Source: Veillonella rogosae JCM 15642
GTDB taxonomy: Bacteria > Bacillota > Negativicutes > Veillonellales > Veillonellaceae
Length of the DNA stretch: 64,000 bases
Reading direction: 5' to 3'
NCBI RefSeq assembly: GCF_002959775.1
Contig: NZ_PPCX01000011.1
Span: 1-64,000, forward strand
Below, piece by piece: positions 34,846 to 42,752 of this stretch (positions within the stretch are counted from its first letter, which is position 1; every line of letters starts with the position of its first letter). The notes under the pieces were generated by a model. The model worked only from the letters and a program-made list of their open reading frames with translations. It did not search any database and had not been told where the DNA came from. A program made the translations under genes and the position numbers.

Positions 34846-35202
34846 TTAATTTGTACTAACAGGATCATAATCAGCAGGTACAGGAGCAACGATACTTACA
34901 AAGATAACATCTTCTGTTCCAGTATTTTTTGCGCCATGACATTCACCCTTTTTAGATACTATAACTTGCCCCTTTGTAAAAGGCACCTCCGTATCAGGCG
35001 TTGGATAAAATACCCCCTTGCCTTGCAATATAACCCATATATCATCAGAGTTATGATGGTAATGCTTTGGTAAGGTTTGACCAGGTTTAATAACCCATAC
35101 TGAACCACCTGTGGAATCAGTTTGATAAAATGGAGTCCTAACAGCTTTCTCTAGACTTTCAACTTTCACAAGTTCCATGTCAAAAACACGTTGATCATTC
35201 AT
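34846..35202 (-). CDS. Cupin-domain protein
   Basis: This 118-residue single-domain cupin has motif 1 around KHYHHNSDDIWVILQGKG, with two histidines and a downstream glutamate-like position, and motif 2 around GECHGAKNTG. These supply likely metal ligands. The function is unknown; similar proteins bind sugars or act as isomerases. The ATG at 35202 has AAAGGTG upstream, which I prefer to upstream ATG/TTG codons without a site. It lies 28 bp after the DUF4261-like gene and probably shares its transcript. Confidence 0.8.
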   Translation of the reverse strand: MNDQRVFDMELVKVESLEKAVRTPFYQTDSTGGSVWVIKPGQTLPKHYHHNSDDIWVILQGKGVFYPTPDTEVPFTKGQVIVSKKGECHGAKNTGTEDVIFVSIVAPVPADYDPVSTN

Positions 35203-35230
35203 AATGCTCACACCTTTCATCAATTACCAA

Positions 35231-36106
35231 CTAGCGAGTGCCCGATGCATATTCGCCCAAATTAATATCTATAACAGTACGAACAGGTTGAATCAAGGAA
35301 TCCTCATACTGAACCTTCCATTTAATATCTGGATTCAGATCTCCATTTTCTAAGCCTGCAATCGTTTGCCCGTCATCAATAGGATTATCGTGCTCAAAAA
35401 TATAGTACAACACACTATACGCATGATTTACAATATCATCGGGATTCATACCATGAAAATGGTACTGCAAATCAGGGTAGAATAAGGTGCTCATACCTAA
35501 CGTATCAACCATCATATCATCTGTGCCTTGAATGCTAAAGTAACGCACATTTACGGCATAATAAATAAAACGAGTCACATTTTTATCTGGATGATTTTCA
35601 ATGGTTTCACGACTTAAAAACTTACGAGATGGACCAAAGACAACAGCCTTGCAAGATGGATATAACTCCAACAGAGCATCTACATATTTCACGAGCATAT
35701 CGGCACGTTCTTTAGGCTCTAAACCTGAAGCTAACATATCGGTAGCAAATACTCTATATCGGCACTCATCTAGCAACTCATCTACATTTGGACAATCCCA
35801 CACCTGACTACGCTCAAAATCATCTAGTACAGGTTTATCGATTTTCTCACAATTCGTCACCATTAAGGTCGGTGAAATATCGGCATCATTGTCCTCATAA
35901 TGAACCTTATAATTTTGAGGTGCCAAACCAGCAGATTCCGCTCCATAACTAAAGCAATCAACAGGGCCTAAATGCTTTGTAAATACATCAACCATTGCAT
36001 TACGAGCAGGCATATCGCACTGCTCCGGCATTAATAACTCAAGGAAAAACAAACCGCCAGGACGAACAGAGTTATCTGTTAGATCTTGTTTAAATACTTG
36101 GCTCAT
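35231..36106 (-). CDS. DUF4261-like cytosolic protein
   Basis: This protein is 291 residues from the ATG at 36106 (AGGAGA 5 nt upstream); a longer in-frame start at 36241 would add an implausible N-terminus. The C-terminal half (VDTLGMSTLFYPDLQYHF, then YYIFEHDNPIDDGQTI) matches my memory of DUF4261. No biochemical role is known to me. The rest is acidic, with no signal peptide. It forms a pair with the cupin gene. Confidence 0.65.
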   Translation of the reverse strand: MSQVFKQDLTDNSVRPGGLFFLELLMPEQCDMPARNAMVDVFTKHLGPVDCFSYGAESAGLAPQNYKVHYEDNDADISPTLMVTNCEKIDKPVLDDFERSQVWDCPNVDELLDECRYRVFATDMLASGLEPKERADMLVKYVDALLELYPSCKAVVFGPSRKFLSRETIENHPDKNVTRFIYYAVNVRYFSIQGTDDMMVDTLGMSTLFYPDLQYHFHGMNPDDIVNHAYSVLYYIFEHDNPIDDGQTIAGLENGDLNPDIKWKVQYEDSLIQPVRTVIDINLGEYASGTR

Positions 36107-36234
36107 AGTCTCTCCTAACATTAAAATATAAATTGAAACAAAGCTTCCCCCCTTATAGTATATCAAAGGTTTATAAGTATAACAATCATTTAGATATATA
36201 ACTACAAATATTTTCGAGTATATAATATAACGCA

Positions 36235-36275
36235 AAAACACTCCCTACAAATCCGAAGATTATAGGGAGTGTTTT
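36235..36275 (-). terminator. Terminator of the citrate lyase operon
   Basis: A 13-bp perfect stem (AAAACACTCCCTA / TAGGGAGTGTTTT) with a 15-nt loop lies 9 nt after the citF stop. Confidence 0.92.
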
Positions 36276-36283
36276 GATTTTAA

Positions 36284-37831
36284 TTATAGAGGTTTACGAA
36301 CCACGTCGATGATAGAGCCATCGCGGTATTCTACGATTGCCACGATGTCTTCGTCTTTGTCAGACACAGGAATGTCTTGTGGTTTACCAACTAAGTCAAA
36401 TGCTAATTGTTGTAATTCTTCAATTGTGAAGATAGGCAAGTTGCTATCTTTGAAGCGTTCAATCAAATCAGTGCGAGTTGGGTTGATTGCGATACCATAT
36501 TCAGTAACAAGTACGTCAATGGAGGAGCCTGGTGTAATTACAGTAGCTACTTTATCACGGATCATTGGCAAGCGGCCACGGATCAATGGGCAAGTAATAA
36601 CTGTGCATTTAGCACCTGCTGCTGTATCGGAGTGACCGCCAGAAGCGCCCATCAATACGCCATTGGAGTCAGTCATTACGTTTACGTTGAAATCAAGGTC
36701 GATTTCAGTAGCACCAAGGAATACTACGTCTAAGTAGTTAGTAGTGCAGTCTGTCCAAGGGTTAGCGTACATGGAAGCAGACATTTCGATATGTGCAGAG
36801 TTTTTATCCAAAGATGCTGCTGCAGTAGTATCGAATGTTTGAGTATCGTAAATAGCGCGAATCAAACCTTCTTCAAGCATGCCAGTCAAGATACCAGTAG
36901 CACCACCGATAGCAAAGCCAGCAACTTCACCGCGTTTGCGAAGTTTTTCACCGATGAATTTCGCCACAGTCAATGGAGCACCACCAGCGCCCAATTGGAA
37001 TACGAAACCGTCTTTAATGATGCCAGCTTGGTCAAGGAATTCACCAGCTAATTCAGCAATTTTGATTTGGATAGGGTTTTTAGTGAAACCTACCGCACCA
37101 GAAGCTATACCTTCTGGATCACCAATGCTTTCAACCTCAACAACATAATCTACGTCAGTTTGAGGAATTGCATAGTTGTGTACATAGTCAACTAAGTTAT
37201 CAGTGATGATAACAGTTGTATCTGCATAGTGGGAGTCAACTTTAGCATAGCCAAGTGCACCACATGCGGATTTGCCTGTACGACCAGTAGCATTACCACG
37301 TGGGTCAGCTGTAGGAGCGCCCATGAAAGCCACGTCGATATGAACTTCGCCACATTCGATAGCACGAGCACGGCCACCGTGGGAACGAATGATTACAGGG
37401 CGTTTCAATACGCCTGGGTTTTGTGTTAAGAATTTACCAAGACGATCGCGCAAGCCAGATGTTTCGATAGCTGTTACAGTACCATCTTGAATCATTTCTA
37501 CTAAGAACTCATGGCATGGGGATAAGGAGGAAGACGCAATTGTAATGTCTTTAATACCTTTCGCTTGAACGCGTTCCATAACCATTTTCATTACATAGTC
37601 GCCATTGCGCAAGTGATGGTGGAAAGACAATGTCATACCATCTTTTACGCCAGCTTTTTCGATTGCTTCGTCGATAGAAGCAAGAACTTTATTAGTACCC
37701 ACACGGCTCATGTGTACAGTTTTACCTGCGCGATGAGCTTTTGGTTCGATTGCGAATTCACCTTGGTATACTTCGCGACCTTCTAGTGCTGGGATATTTG
37801 TTGGGATATCGCGACCTACTTTATTTAACAT
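36284..37831 (-). CDS. citF: Citrate lyase alpha subunit (citrate CoA/ACP transferase)
   Basis: CitF swaps the acetyl group on the acyl carrier for citrate, giving citryl-ACP. The 515-residue protein is full length and collinear with known CitF: GRDIPTNIP at the start, LSFHHHLRNGDYVM, ASSSLSPCHEFLVE, SHGGRARAIECGEVHIDVAF, QLGAGGAPLTVAKFIG and ITPGSSIDVLVTEYGIAINP. It overlaps citE by 11 bp, with AAGGAG inside citE. It is the last gene of the operon. Confidence 0.95.
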   Translation of the reverse strand: MLNKVGRDIPTNIPALEGREVYQGEFAIEPKAHRAGKTVHMSRVGTNKVLASIDEAIEKAGVKDGMTLSFHHHLRNGDYVMKMVMERVQAKGIKDITIASSSLSPCHEFLVEMIQDGTVTAIETSGLRDRLGKFLTQNPGVLKRPVIIRSHGGRARAIECGEVHIDVAFMGAPTADPRGNATGRTGKSACGALGYAKVDSHYADTTVIITDNLVDYVHNYAIPQTDVDYVVEVESIGDPEGIASGAVGFTKNPIQIKIAELAGEFLDQAGIIKDGFVFQLGAGGAPLTVAKFIGEKLRKRGEVAGFAIGGATGILTGMLEEGLIRAIYDTQTFDTTAAASLDKNSAHIEMSASMYANPWTDCTTNYLDVVFLGATEIDLDFNVNVMTDSNGVLMGASGGHSDTAAGAKCTVITCPLIRGRLPMIRDKVATVITPGSSIDVLVTEYGIAINPTRTDLIERFKDSNLPIFTIEELQQLAFDLVGKPQDIPVSDKDEDIVAIVEYRDGSIIDVVRKPL

Positions 37832-38786
37832 CGTATTCTGCTCCTTCCTCTAATTCAACTTTAATACCTGCTGCACGTGCTTTATCAACAACGCGTTGAG
37901 CACGAACTACGATAGGACCATCGATCATTTTGCCATCTACAGCGATTACGCCTTTATTGTTGCGCAATGCATCTGCATAGCTGTTCAATACCTTAACGGA
38001 ATGAGCGATTTCTTTTTCGTCAGGAGTGAATACTTCGTGGATAATTTTAATTTGGCTTGGGTGGATACAAGATTTGCCATCGTACCCCAAAGCTTTAATG
38101 AATTCAACTTCTTCGTGGAAACCTTGAGGATCTTTCACGTCGGAGAATACAGTATCAATTACGCGGATACCTGCTTCGCGTGCTGCATGAAGGATTGTTT
38201 GACGAGCGAACAACAATTCAACAGCTGGTTTGCTTTTACCAGTGCGAAGGTCAGCACGATAGTCTTCAGCGCCAAGAGCGATAGCAACTACGCGAGGGCC
38301 ATGGCAGATTTCACGAACATTGTACAAGCCACGAACGGATTCGATAGCTACGATAATGTTGATGGTACCTTCTTCCCAACCGTTAGCTTTTTCTACTTCT
38401 TCAATTTTCTTCGCTACGATTTCAACTTCGGAAACGTCCTCAGTTTTAGGTAAACGAATCAAATCAGGTTTGGCAGGAACGATTACATCAAGATCATCAT
38501 AACCATAAGGAGTTTGTGTAGGATGGTTGATACGAACAACTGTTTCACCGCGGAACTTACGGGATTTCAAAGCTTCTGCAGTTAAAAGACGAGCAGTGTC
38601 TTTTTCTGTTACAGCAACAGAATCTTCGATGTCGATCATGATGGAGTCAGCACCGTGAATGTCAGCACTGTTAATCATTTTAGGTGTATTACCAGGTACG
38701 AACATCATGGAACGAGACAAGCGTTTTTTAGCAGCCTCTGTTAATGGATTTGTTTTAACTTCTGGGAATGTTTTATCGTTAGCCAT
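37821..38786 (-). CDS. citE: Citrate lyase beta subunit (citryl-ACP lyase)
   Basis: CitE splits citryl-thioester into oxaloacetate and acetyl-thioester. The 321-residue protein has the HpcH/HpaI-type TIM-barrel motifs: SMMFVPGNTPKMI, DIEDSVAVTEKD with acidic metal ligands, the glutamate in IVAIESVRGL, ALGAEDYRADL and DTVFSDVKDPQGF. It overlaps citD by one base (TAATG) and citF by 11, so the three are coupled. Relatives of CitE act on free CoA thioesters, which matters given the unusual CitD here. Confidence 0.95.
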   Translation of the reverse strand: MANDKTFPEVKTNPLTEAAKKRLSRSMMFVPGNTPKMINSADIHGADSIMIDIEDSVAVTEKDTARLLTAEALKSRKFRGETVVRINHPTQTPYGYDDLDVIVPAKPDLIRLPKTEDVSEVEIVAKKIEEVEKANGWEEGTINIIVAIESVRGLYNVREICHGPRVVAIALGAEDYRADLRTGKSKPAVELLFARQTILHAAREAGIRVIDTVFSDVKDPQGFHEEVEFIKALGYDGKSCIHPSQIKIIHEVFTPDEKEIAHSVKVLNSYADALRNNKGVIAVDGKMIDGPIVVRAQRVVDKARAAGIKVELEEGAEYDVK

Positions 38787-39055
38787 TATGCTTTGCTCCC
38801 CCTTTCCAATGCGCCTAATACGCGAGCTTTAATTGTGTAATCCCAAGCATTTTTATCTTGTACGATTACTTTCACGCCATCAAAACCAGCTTCTTTTACT
38901 GTGTTCAAAACAACGGATTTAATTTGGTCGCCGTATTGACGGATAACTTTGGATGTTAATTCGATTTCGATACCGCTAGCAATCGGTTCAACCGTTACTA
39001 ATGCATCATTTTTTTCGTCGAAGCCAGCTTGTGCAGCTTTTACTAATTGTGCCAT
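38786..39055 (-). CDS. citD: Citrate lyase gamma subunit (acyl carrier) lacking the usual cofactor serine
   Basis: CitD normally carries phosphoribosyl-dephospho-CoA on a serine (Ser14 in E. coli, in GTLESGD). The 89-residue protein aligns with the family from AAQAG onward (VTVEP, ELTSKVIRQYGDQI, VIVQDKNAWDYTIKARVLGAL). The segment matching GTLESGD reads GFDEKND, with lysine K15 in the serine position. I re-read the codons on the minus strand and see no frameshift. GGAAAGGA precedes the ATG. The consequence is discussed in the findings. Confidence 0.88.
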   Translation of the reverse strand: MAQLVKAAQAGFDEKNDALVTVEPIASGIEIELTSKVIRQYGDQIKSVVLNTVKEAGFDGVKVIVQDKNAWDYTIKARVLGALERGSKA

Positions 39056-39093
39056 GTTGCATCCTTTCCTTGTGAAACATTTATAAAGTTCAA

Positions 39094-39129
39094 GTCTGTA
39101 CAGGCTCGTCGCGAGAGCCCAGTACAGAC
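39094..39129 (-). promoter_or_regulatory. Strong intercistronic hairpin between the carrier and citD
   Basis: GTCTGTAC / GTACAGAC and an inner GGCTC / GAGCC form a 13-bp stem with a small bulge and a 7-nt loop. There is no clean T tract after it (TTGAACTTT), so it could be a weak terminator or an mRNA-processing or stability element that sets lyase versus carrier levels. Confidence 0.65.
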
Positions 39130-39178
39130 GATGAATACTAACAATTAAATTCTAACACTCCATAGTGAAAGTTTCATA

Positions 39179-40582
39179 TTACATGAAACCTGTGATTTTC
39201 CACCAAGGAATACCAATTACGTAGTTCAATACTAAACATACTACTGCAATCATTAAACCAACTGTCCACCAGTCTTTTACATTGTTATAACCAGCGGAGA
39301 AGATGATTGGACCAGGAGCAGCACCGTAGTGAGTTACGGAACCACCATAGGAGTTTGTACCAATCAGGATGAATGCAAGTAATGTAGGATCGATGCCTGC
39401 GTTCATACCAACGATCAAGAATACTGGAAGCATCGCGGAGATGTATGCAGTACCAGATGCGAAGAAGTAACGAACAGCAACGGAAATAATGGAGATAAGG
39501 ATAAGCATCATGAATGGATCTAAACCGAAGTTCATGTGAGCTTCTAAATATTTAGCCAACCATTCGAAGAATTTACCTTTAGACAATGCGGAGGATAAGC
39601 CCAGGATACCACCGAACCAAATCAATGTGTTCCAAGCAGCTTTAGTTTTGAGCAAGTCATCCCAAGTAATAATACCACATATAAATGTAGCAATCATCGC
39701 TACGATAGCAACTGCTGTAGCGTCAATTTTGATATCAAATGTTGGAAGAATCCAACCTGTGATCGCAAGAAGCGCGATAGCAATAAGACCTTTTTCAGAC
39801 GCTTTCATAGGTCCCAATTCAGCTAAGCCATCTTCAGCAATTTTCTTGTTGTCGATTTCTTTTACAGTAGGGCGTTCATACATGTAGCCAATAATAGGAA
39901 CAAGCATTAACATGATAAAGCCAGGTACGAACATTGCTAATGCCCATTGAGCCCAGTTCAAAGATACTCCTGTCAATTTAGTAATAAAGTCAAGAGCTAA
40001 ATAGTTTGGCGCCATCGCAGTTGCAAAGAAGAAGGATGTTACCTTTGTAGCAAAGTAACCATTCTGTAAGAGGTAAGCGCCTGCTTTTTTTGCAGATTCG
40101 CCAGGATAAGAACCAACTGCTTCAGCGATGGACAAGTTAATTGGATATACGATACCAGCCGCACGAGCCGTGTTGGATGGTGTGGCAGGAGATAAGATCA
40201 TATCAAGGAATGCCGTAACATAACCAAGACGAAGTGTAGTACTACCAAAAGCGCGAACCAAGTAGTACGCAATGCGGTGACCTAGGCCAGTTTTACCAAA
40301 TGCAACGGATAAACCGAAAGCTGCGAAGATCAACCATAATGCTGTATTGCTGTAACCAGTCAATACTTCTTTTGTATTGCTCAATAAAATAGAAGATGTA
40401 GCAACACCTAATAATACTGTAATAGGAACTGGGAATGGTTTTAATACCAAGCCCACGATAGTAGCTAAATAAATACCGAATAATTTCCATACTTGCGGTT
40501 TGAGGCCTTCTGGTGTGCCACCGAACCACATAAACGCGACGATGGCAGCCATAATGCCAATACGCCATAATTTGTCTTTCAT
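39179..40582 (-). CDS. DASS-family dicarboxylate/citrate carrier (CitT/2-oxoglutarate-malate translocator type)
   Basis: This 467-residue inner-membrane carrier has about 12-14 hydrophobic segments. The motif SPATPSNTARAAGIVYPI (starting near residue 131) is the hallmark of the CitT/TtdT/SODiT branch, which exchanges citrate, tartrate, 2-oxoglutarate or other C4-C6 acids. Next to citDEF, citrate/succinate exchange is the natural guess, but the substrate is inferred. AAAGG lies 11 nt before the ATG. A leader hairpin and a candidate promoter lie upstream. Confidence 0.88.
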   Translation of the reverse strand: MKDKLWRIGIMAAIVAFMWFGGTPEGLKPQVWKLFGIYLATIVGLVLKPFPVPITVLLGVATSSILLSNTKEVLTGYSNTALWLIFAAFGLSVAFGKTGLGHRIAYYLVRAFGSTTLRLGYVTAFLDMILSPATPSNTARAAGIVYPINLSIAEAVGSYPGESAKKAGAYLLQNGYFATKVTSFFFATAMAPNYLALDFITKLTGVSLNWAQWALAMFVPGFIMLMLVPIIGYMYERPTVKEIDNKKIAEDGLAELGPMKASEKGLIAIALLAITGWILPTFDIKIDATAVAIVAMIATFICGIITWDDLLKTKAAWNTLIWFGGILGLSSALSKGKFFEWLAKYLEAHMNFGLDPFMMLILISIISVAVRYFFASGTAYISAMLPVFLIVGMNAGIDPTLLAFILIGTNSYGGSVTHYGAAPGPIIFSAGYNNVKDWWTVGLMIAVVCLVLNYVIGIPWWKITGFM

Positions 40583-40643
40583 GTGTGTCGTTACCTTTCT
40601 TAACTAACTCAGGCATACATAAAATCATCTAGTCTTGAACAAC

Positions 40644-40667
40644 GTAACAGCTCGCGACGTCTGTTAC
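40644..40667 (-). promoter_or_regulatory. Inverted repeat in the cit-operon leader
   Basis: GTAACAG and CTGTTAC flank a 10-nt GC-rich core. The repeat lies 20-45 bp downstream of the candidate -10, so it could be an operator or a leader hairpin. Confidence 0.5.
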
Positions 40668-40686
40668 ATCGATTAAGTCTACACTC

Positions 40687-40715
40687 ATTATAAATGTTTA
40701 AAAGAATTATGAAAA
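40687..40715 (-). promoter_or_regulatory. Candidate promoter of the carrier-citDEF operon
   Basis: The minus strand has TTTTCA (40710-40715), 17 bp and a perfect TATAAT (40687-40692), about 105 bp before the carrier start. Confidence 0.5.
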
Positions 40716-40806
40716 ATAGATTACCTTTATAGGGGTTATAAAAACTTTTATATCTATCAATCATACTTTTTATGCATTTTGAGCATAGTTTTGCAGCTCC
40801 AAATGA

Positions 40807-40847
40807 AAAAAATGCATGTATACGCCCTCAAAGGGGGTATACATGCA
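40807..40847 (-). terminator. Terminator of the BI-1/LysR pair
   Basis: An 11-bp perfect stem (TGCATGTATAC / GTATACATGCA) with further CCCT/AGGG pairing inside is followed by seven T residues on the minus strand. It lies about 130 nt after the LysR stop. Confidence 0.85.
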
Positions 40848-40976
40848 CTTACATGGTACTGCTTTACTCTTTCGAGATATCTTTATTATGGGCTATTATA
40901 TCGAAAAAGTCCAATACTGAAATAGCATGGATAAACAGTTATAATAGCTCATAGATATGCTCTATTGCAAAGATTC

Positions 40977-41888
40977 TTATGCTTTATATTCTCTAAAAAT
41001 ACTATTATCTACTACGGTATGTTCTTTGTAGTAATTGCGAACATACTCAATAAATGTCTTTACTACTACTAGATTTTCCGCATCCTTTGTGTACACCATA
41101 TTCGTATCACGTGTGATGCATTCACCGTCTTTATTGCGCAACGGACTTACATAAATATCTTTATCCTTGCAAGATCCAAGGCCCATATAGGTCAAAATCG
41201 ACCAGCCAAGGCCTGCACGAACAAAGTGACGACAGGTACTCATGGAGTTTACATCCATTGCAACACTCGGTGGCTCTTCAAAATGTTCAGCACACCATGT
41301 TTCGATGATGTTGGCTACCGATACATCTGTTTGGTATTTAATGAATGGCACCTTCTCTAATGACTCAGGTGGTACTAACTCTTTATATACCAAACAATAC
41401 GGCTCAGCCAGTAACAATTCAGATTTTCCAGATACATCATAGCCACCACGAGCAAAGGCAACCATACAATCGCCTGTATTGAACATTTTTACTACTTGAT
41501 GGCTGAAAGCAGTCTTTACTTGAATATGAACATCTGGGTATTGTTCGCGGAAGGCTTTCAATAAGGCAGGTAGCTCATAGTCTGCAAAGTTGATAGATGA
41601 CGCAATTTTTAAGGTCCCTTGAATCTTACCAGACGCAGAATTCATAGCATTCTCCAACGCCTCTTGATCTTGCATCATTCTTTTACAGTAATCATAGAAA
41701 ATTTCGCCTTGTGCCGTGAGGGCAATCCCTTCAGCAGTCCGCAACAATAGAGAATGGCCCAAGGCTTTTTCCATATGACGCAACCGATAGCTCAACGCCG
41801 GTTGCGATAAAAATAATTTTTCTGCAGCCCTTGTAATATTGCCTTCATCCACAACGGTCACAAAGGTTTGCCATTCTCTATCGTCCAT
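40977..41888 (-). CDS. LysR-family transcriptional regulator
   Basis: This 303-residue regulator has a winged helix at the start (EWQTFVTVVDEGNITRAAEKLFLSQPALSYRLRHMEKALG) and an effector domain from about residue 88 (IQGTLKIASSINFADYEL). It is the nearest regulator upstream of the carrier-citDEF operon, a possible target. It also follows the Bax-inhibitor-1 gene by only 12 bp, with which it probably shares a transcript. AAGGAG precedes the ATG. Confidence 0.92.
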   Translation of the reverse strand: MDDREWQTFVTVVDEGNITRAAEKLFLSQPALSYRLRHMEKALGHSLLLRTAEGIALTAQGEIFYDYCKRMMQDQEALENAMNSASGKIQGTLKIASSINFADYELPALLKAFREQYPDVHIQVKTAFSHQVVKMFNTGDCMVAFARGGYDVSGKSELLLAEPYCLVYKELVPPESLEKVPFIKYQTDVSVANIIETWCAEHFEEPPSVAMDVNSMSTCRHFVRAGLGWSILTYMGLGSCKDKDIYVSPLRNKDGECITRDTNMVYTKDAENLVVVKTFIEYVRNYYKEHTVVDNSIFREYKA

Positions 41889-41900
41889 ACTATCTCCTTG

Positions 41901-42644
41901 TTATCGCTTATTACCAAAGATGCGCAATAAGGATAAGAATAAGTTAATAAAATCTAAGTATAGATTTAACGCACCTGTAATTTCGATACGGTCTAAGATG
42001 CTTTCATCCTCCATCAAAGCTACTTCGGTTACATTGTTTTTAATGCGGTTAACGTCAATAGCTGTGAAAATGGAAAACACAACAACGCCTACATAGCCAA
42101 GCACGAGGCTCACTGTATCACTGAAAGCACTGAGTACAGCCCAGTTAAAGTAACGAGCCCCTATCATCACAAAAGATACGATAATCATACCAATTAAGGC
42201 AGCCATTACATATGGTGTTAGGGATGACAAGTTACGTTTCGTAGTAGCCCCTACTACGGCAAAGCCAATGAAGAATGCCAGTGTACCTACTAATGCAGGA
42301 ATGACTACATCAAACACATTATATCGCAACGATATCAAGGTCAATGTAAGACCATTCAATGCACTGTAGAGGAAGAACATACCGCGCAAAGTCATTACAT
42401 TTGCCGTATATGCTCGAGCACTAAATAGAACTATAACACCAATCTCTACTAATAAAATGATAGTGAAGTTTTGGTACGCGAATCGCAACCAATTTGGATT
42501 TGCTAATGCAGCAAATCCAACACCGATAGTTGTAAGCAAACCTACAACCATCCACAAGAAAGATCCCTTCAAACGTTGGGATACGATACTTTCAACCTGA
42601 GCAACTTGAGAGTTGCTAGGTCCTGTTACATTATATGGATTCAT
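41901..42644 (-). CDS. Bax inhibitor-1 / YccA family membrane protein
   Basis: This protein is 247 residues from the ATG at 42644 (AAGGAG 8 nt upstream). It has seven predicted membrane segments of the BI-1 fold, with the family pattern GLTLTLIS in the third helix region and GYVGVVVFSIFTAIDVNRI near the C-terminus. It ends in a segment (ALNLYLDFINLFLSLLRIFG) typical of YbhL/YccA. Members act as pH-gated calcium leak channels or modulators of FtsH. The role here is unknown. Confidence 0.9.
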   Translation of the reverse strand: MNPYNVTGPSNSQVAQVESIVSQRLKGSFLWMVVGLLTTIGVGFAALANPNWLRFAYQNFTIILLVEIGVIVLFSARAYTANVMTLRGMFFLYSALNGLTLTLISLRYNVFDVVIPALVGTLAFFIGFAVVGATTKRNLSSLTPYVMAALIGMIIVSFVMIGARYFNWAVLSAFSDTVSLVLGYVGVVVFSIFTAIDVNRIKNNVTEVALMEDESILDRIEITGALNLYLDFINLFLSLLRIFGNKR

Positions 42645-42752
42645 AGTCTCGCTCCTTGTATTAAGCATTTATATTTTGACTAGCCTATATTTCGTCATAT
42701 AATTCCGTCACGAAATTAGGCAGTCCCTATATTATAAAATCATTATCCCTAA

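Larger units (their letters stand above)
40583..40976 (-). other. Intergenic region upstream of the carrier-citDEF operon
   Basis: This 394-bp gap contains an inverted repeat (40644-40667), a candidate promoter (40687-40715) for the cit operon, and the terminator of the LysR gene (40807-40847). No coding sequence was seen. Confidence 0.6.

Noticed and set aside
42684-42720. Hairpin (CCTATATTTCGT / ACGAAATTAGG) as the pyk terminator
   Set aside because: The stem has mismatches and a long loop, and no clear T tract follows, so the evidence is too weak to list it.
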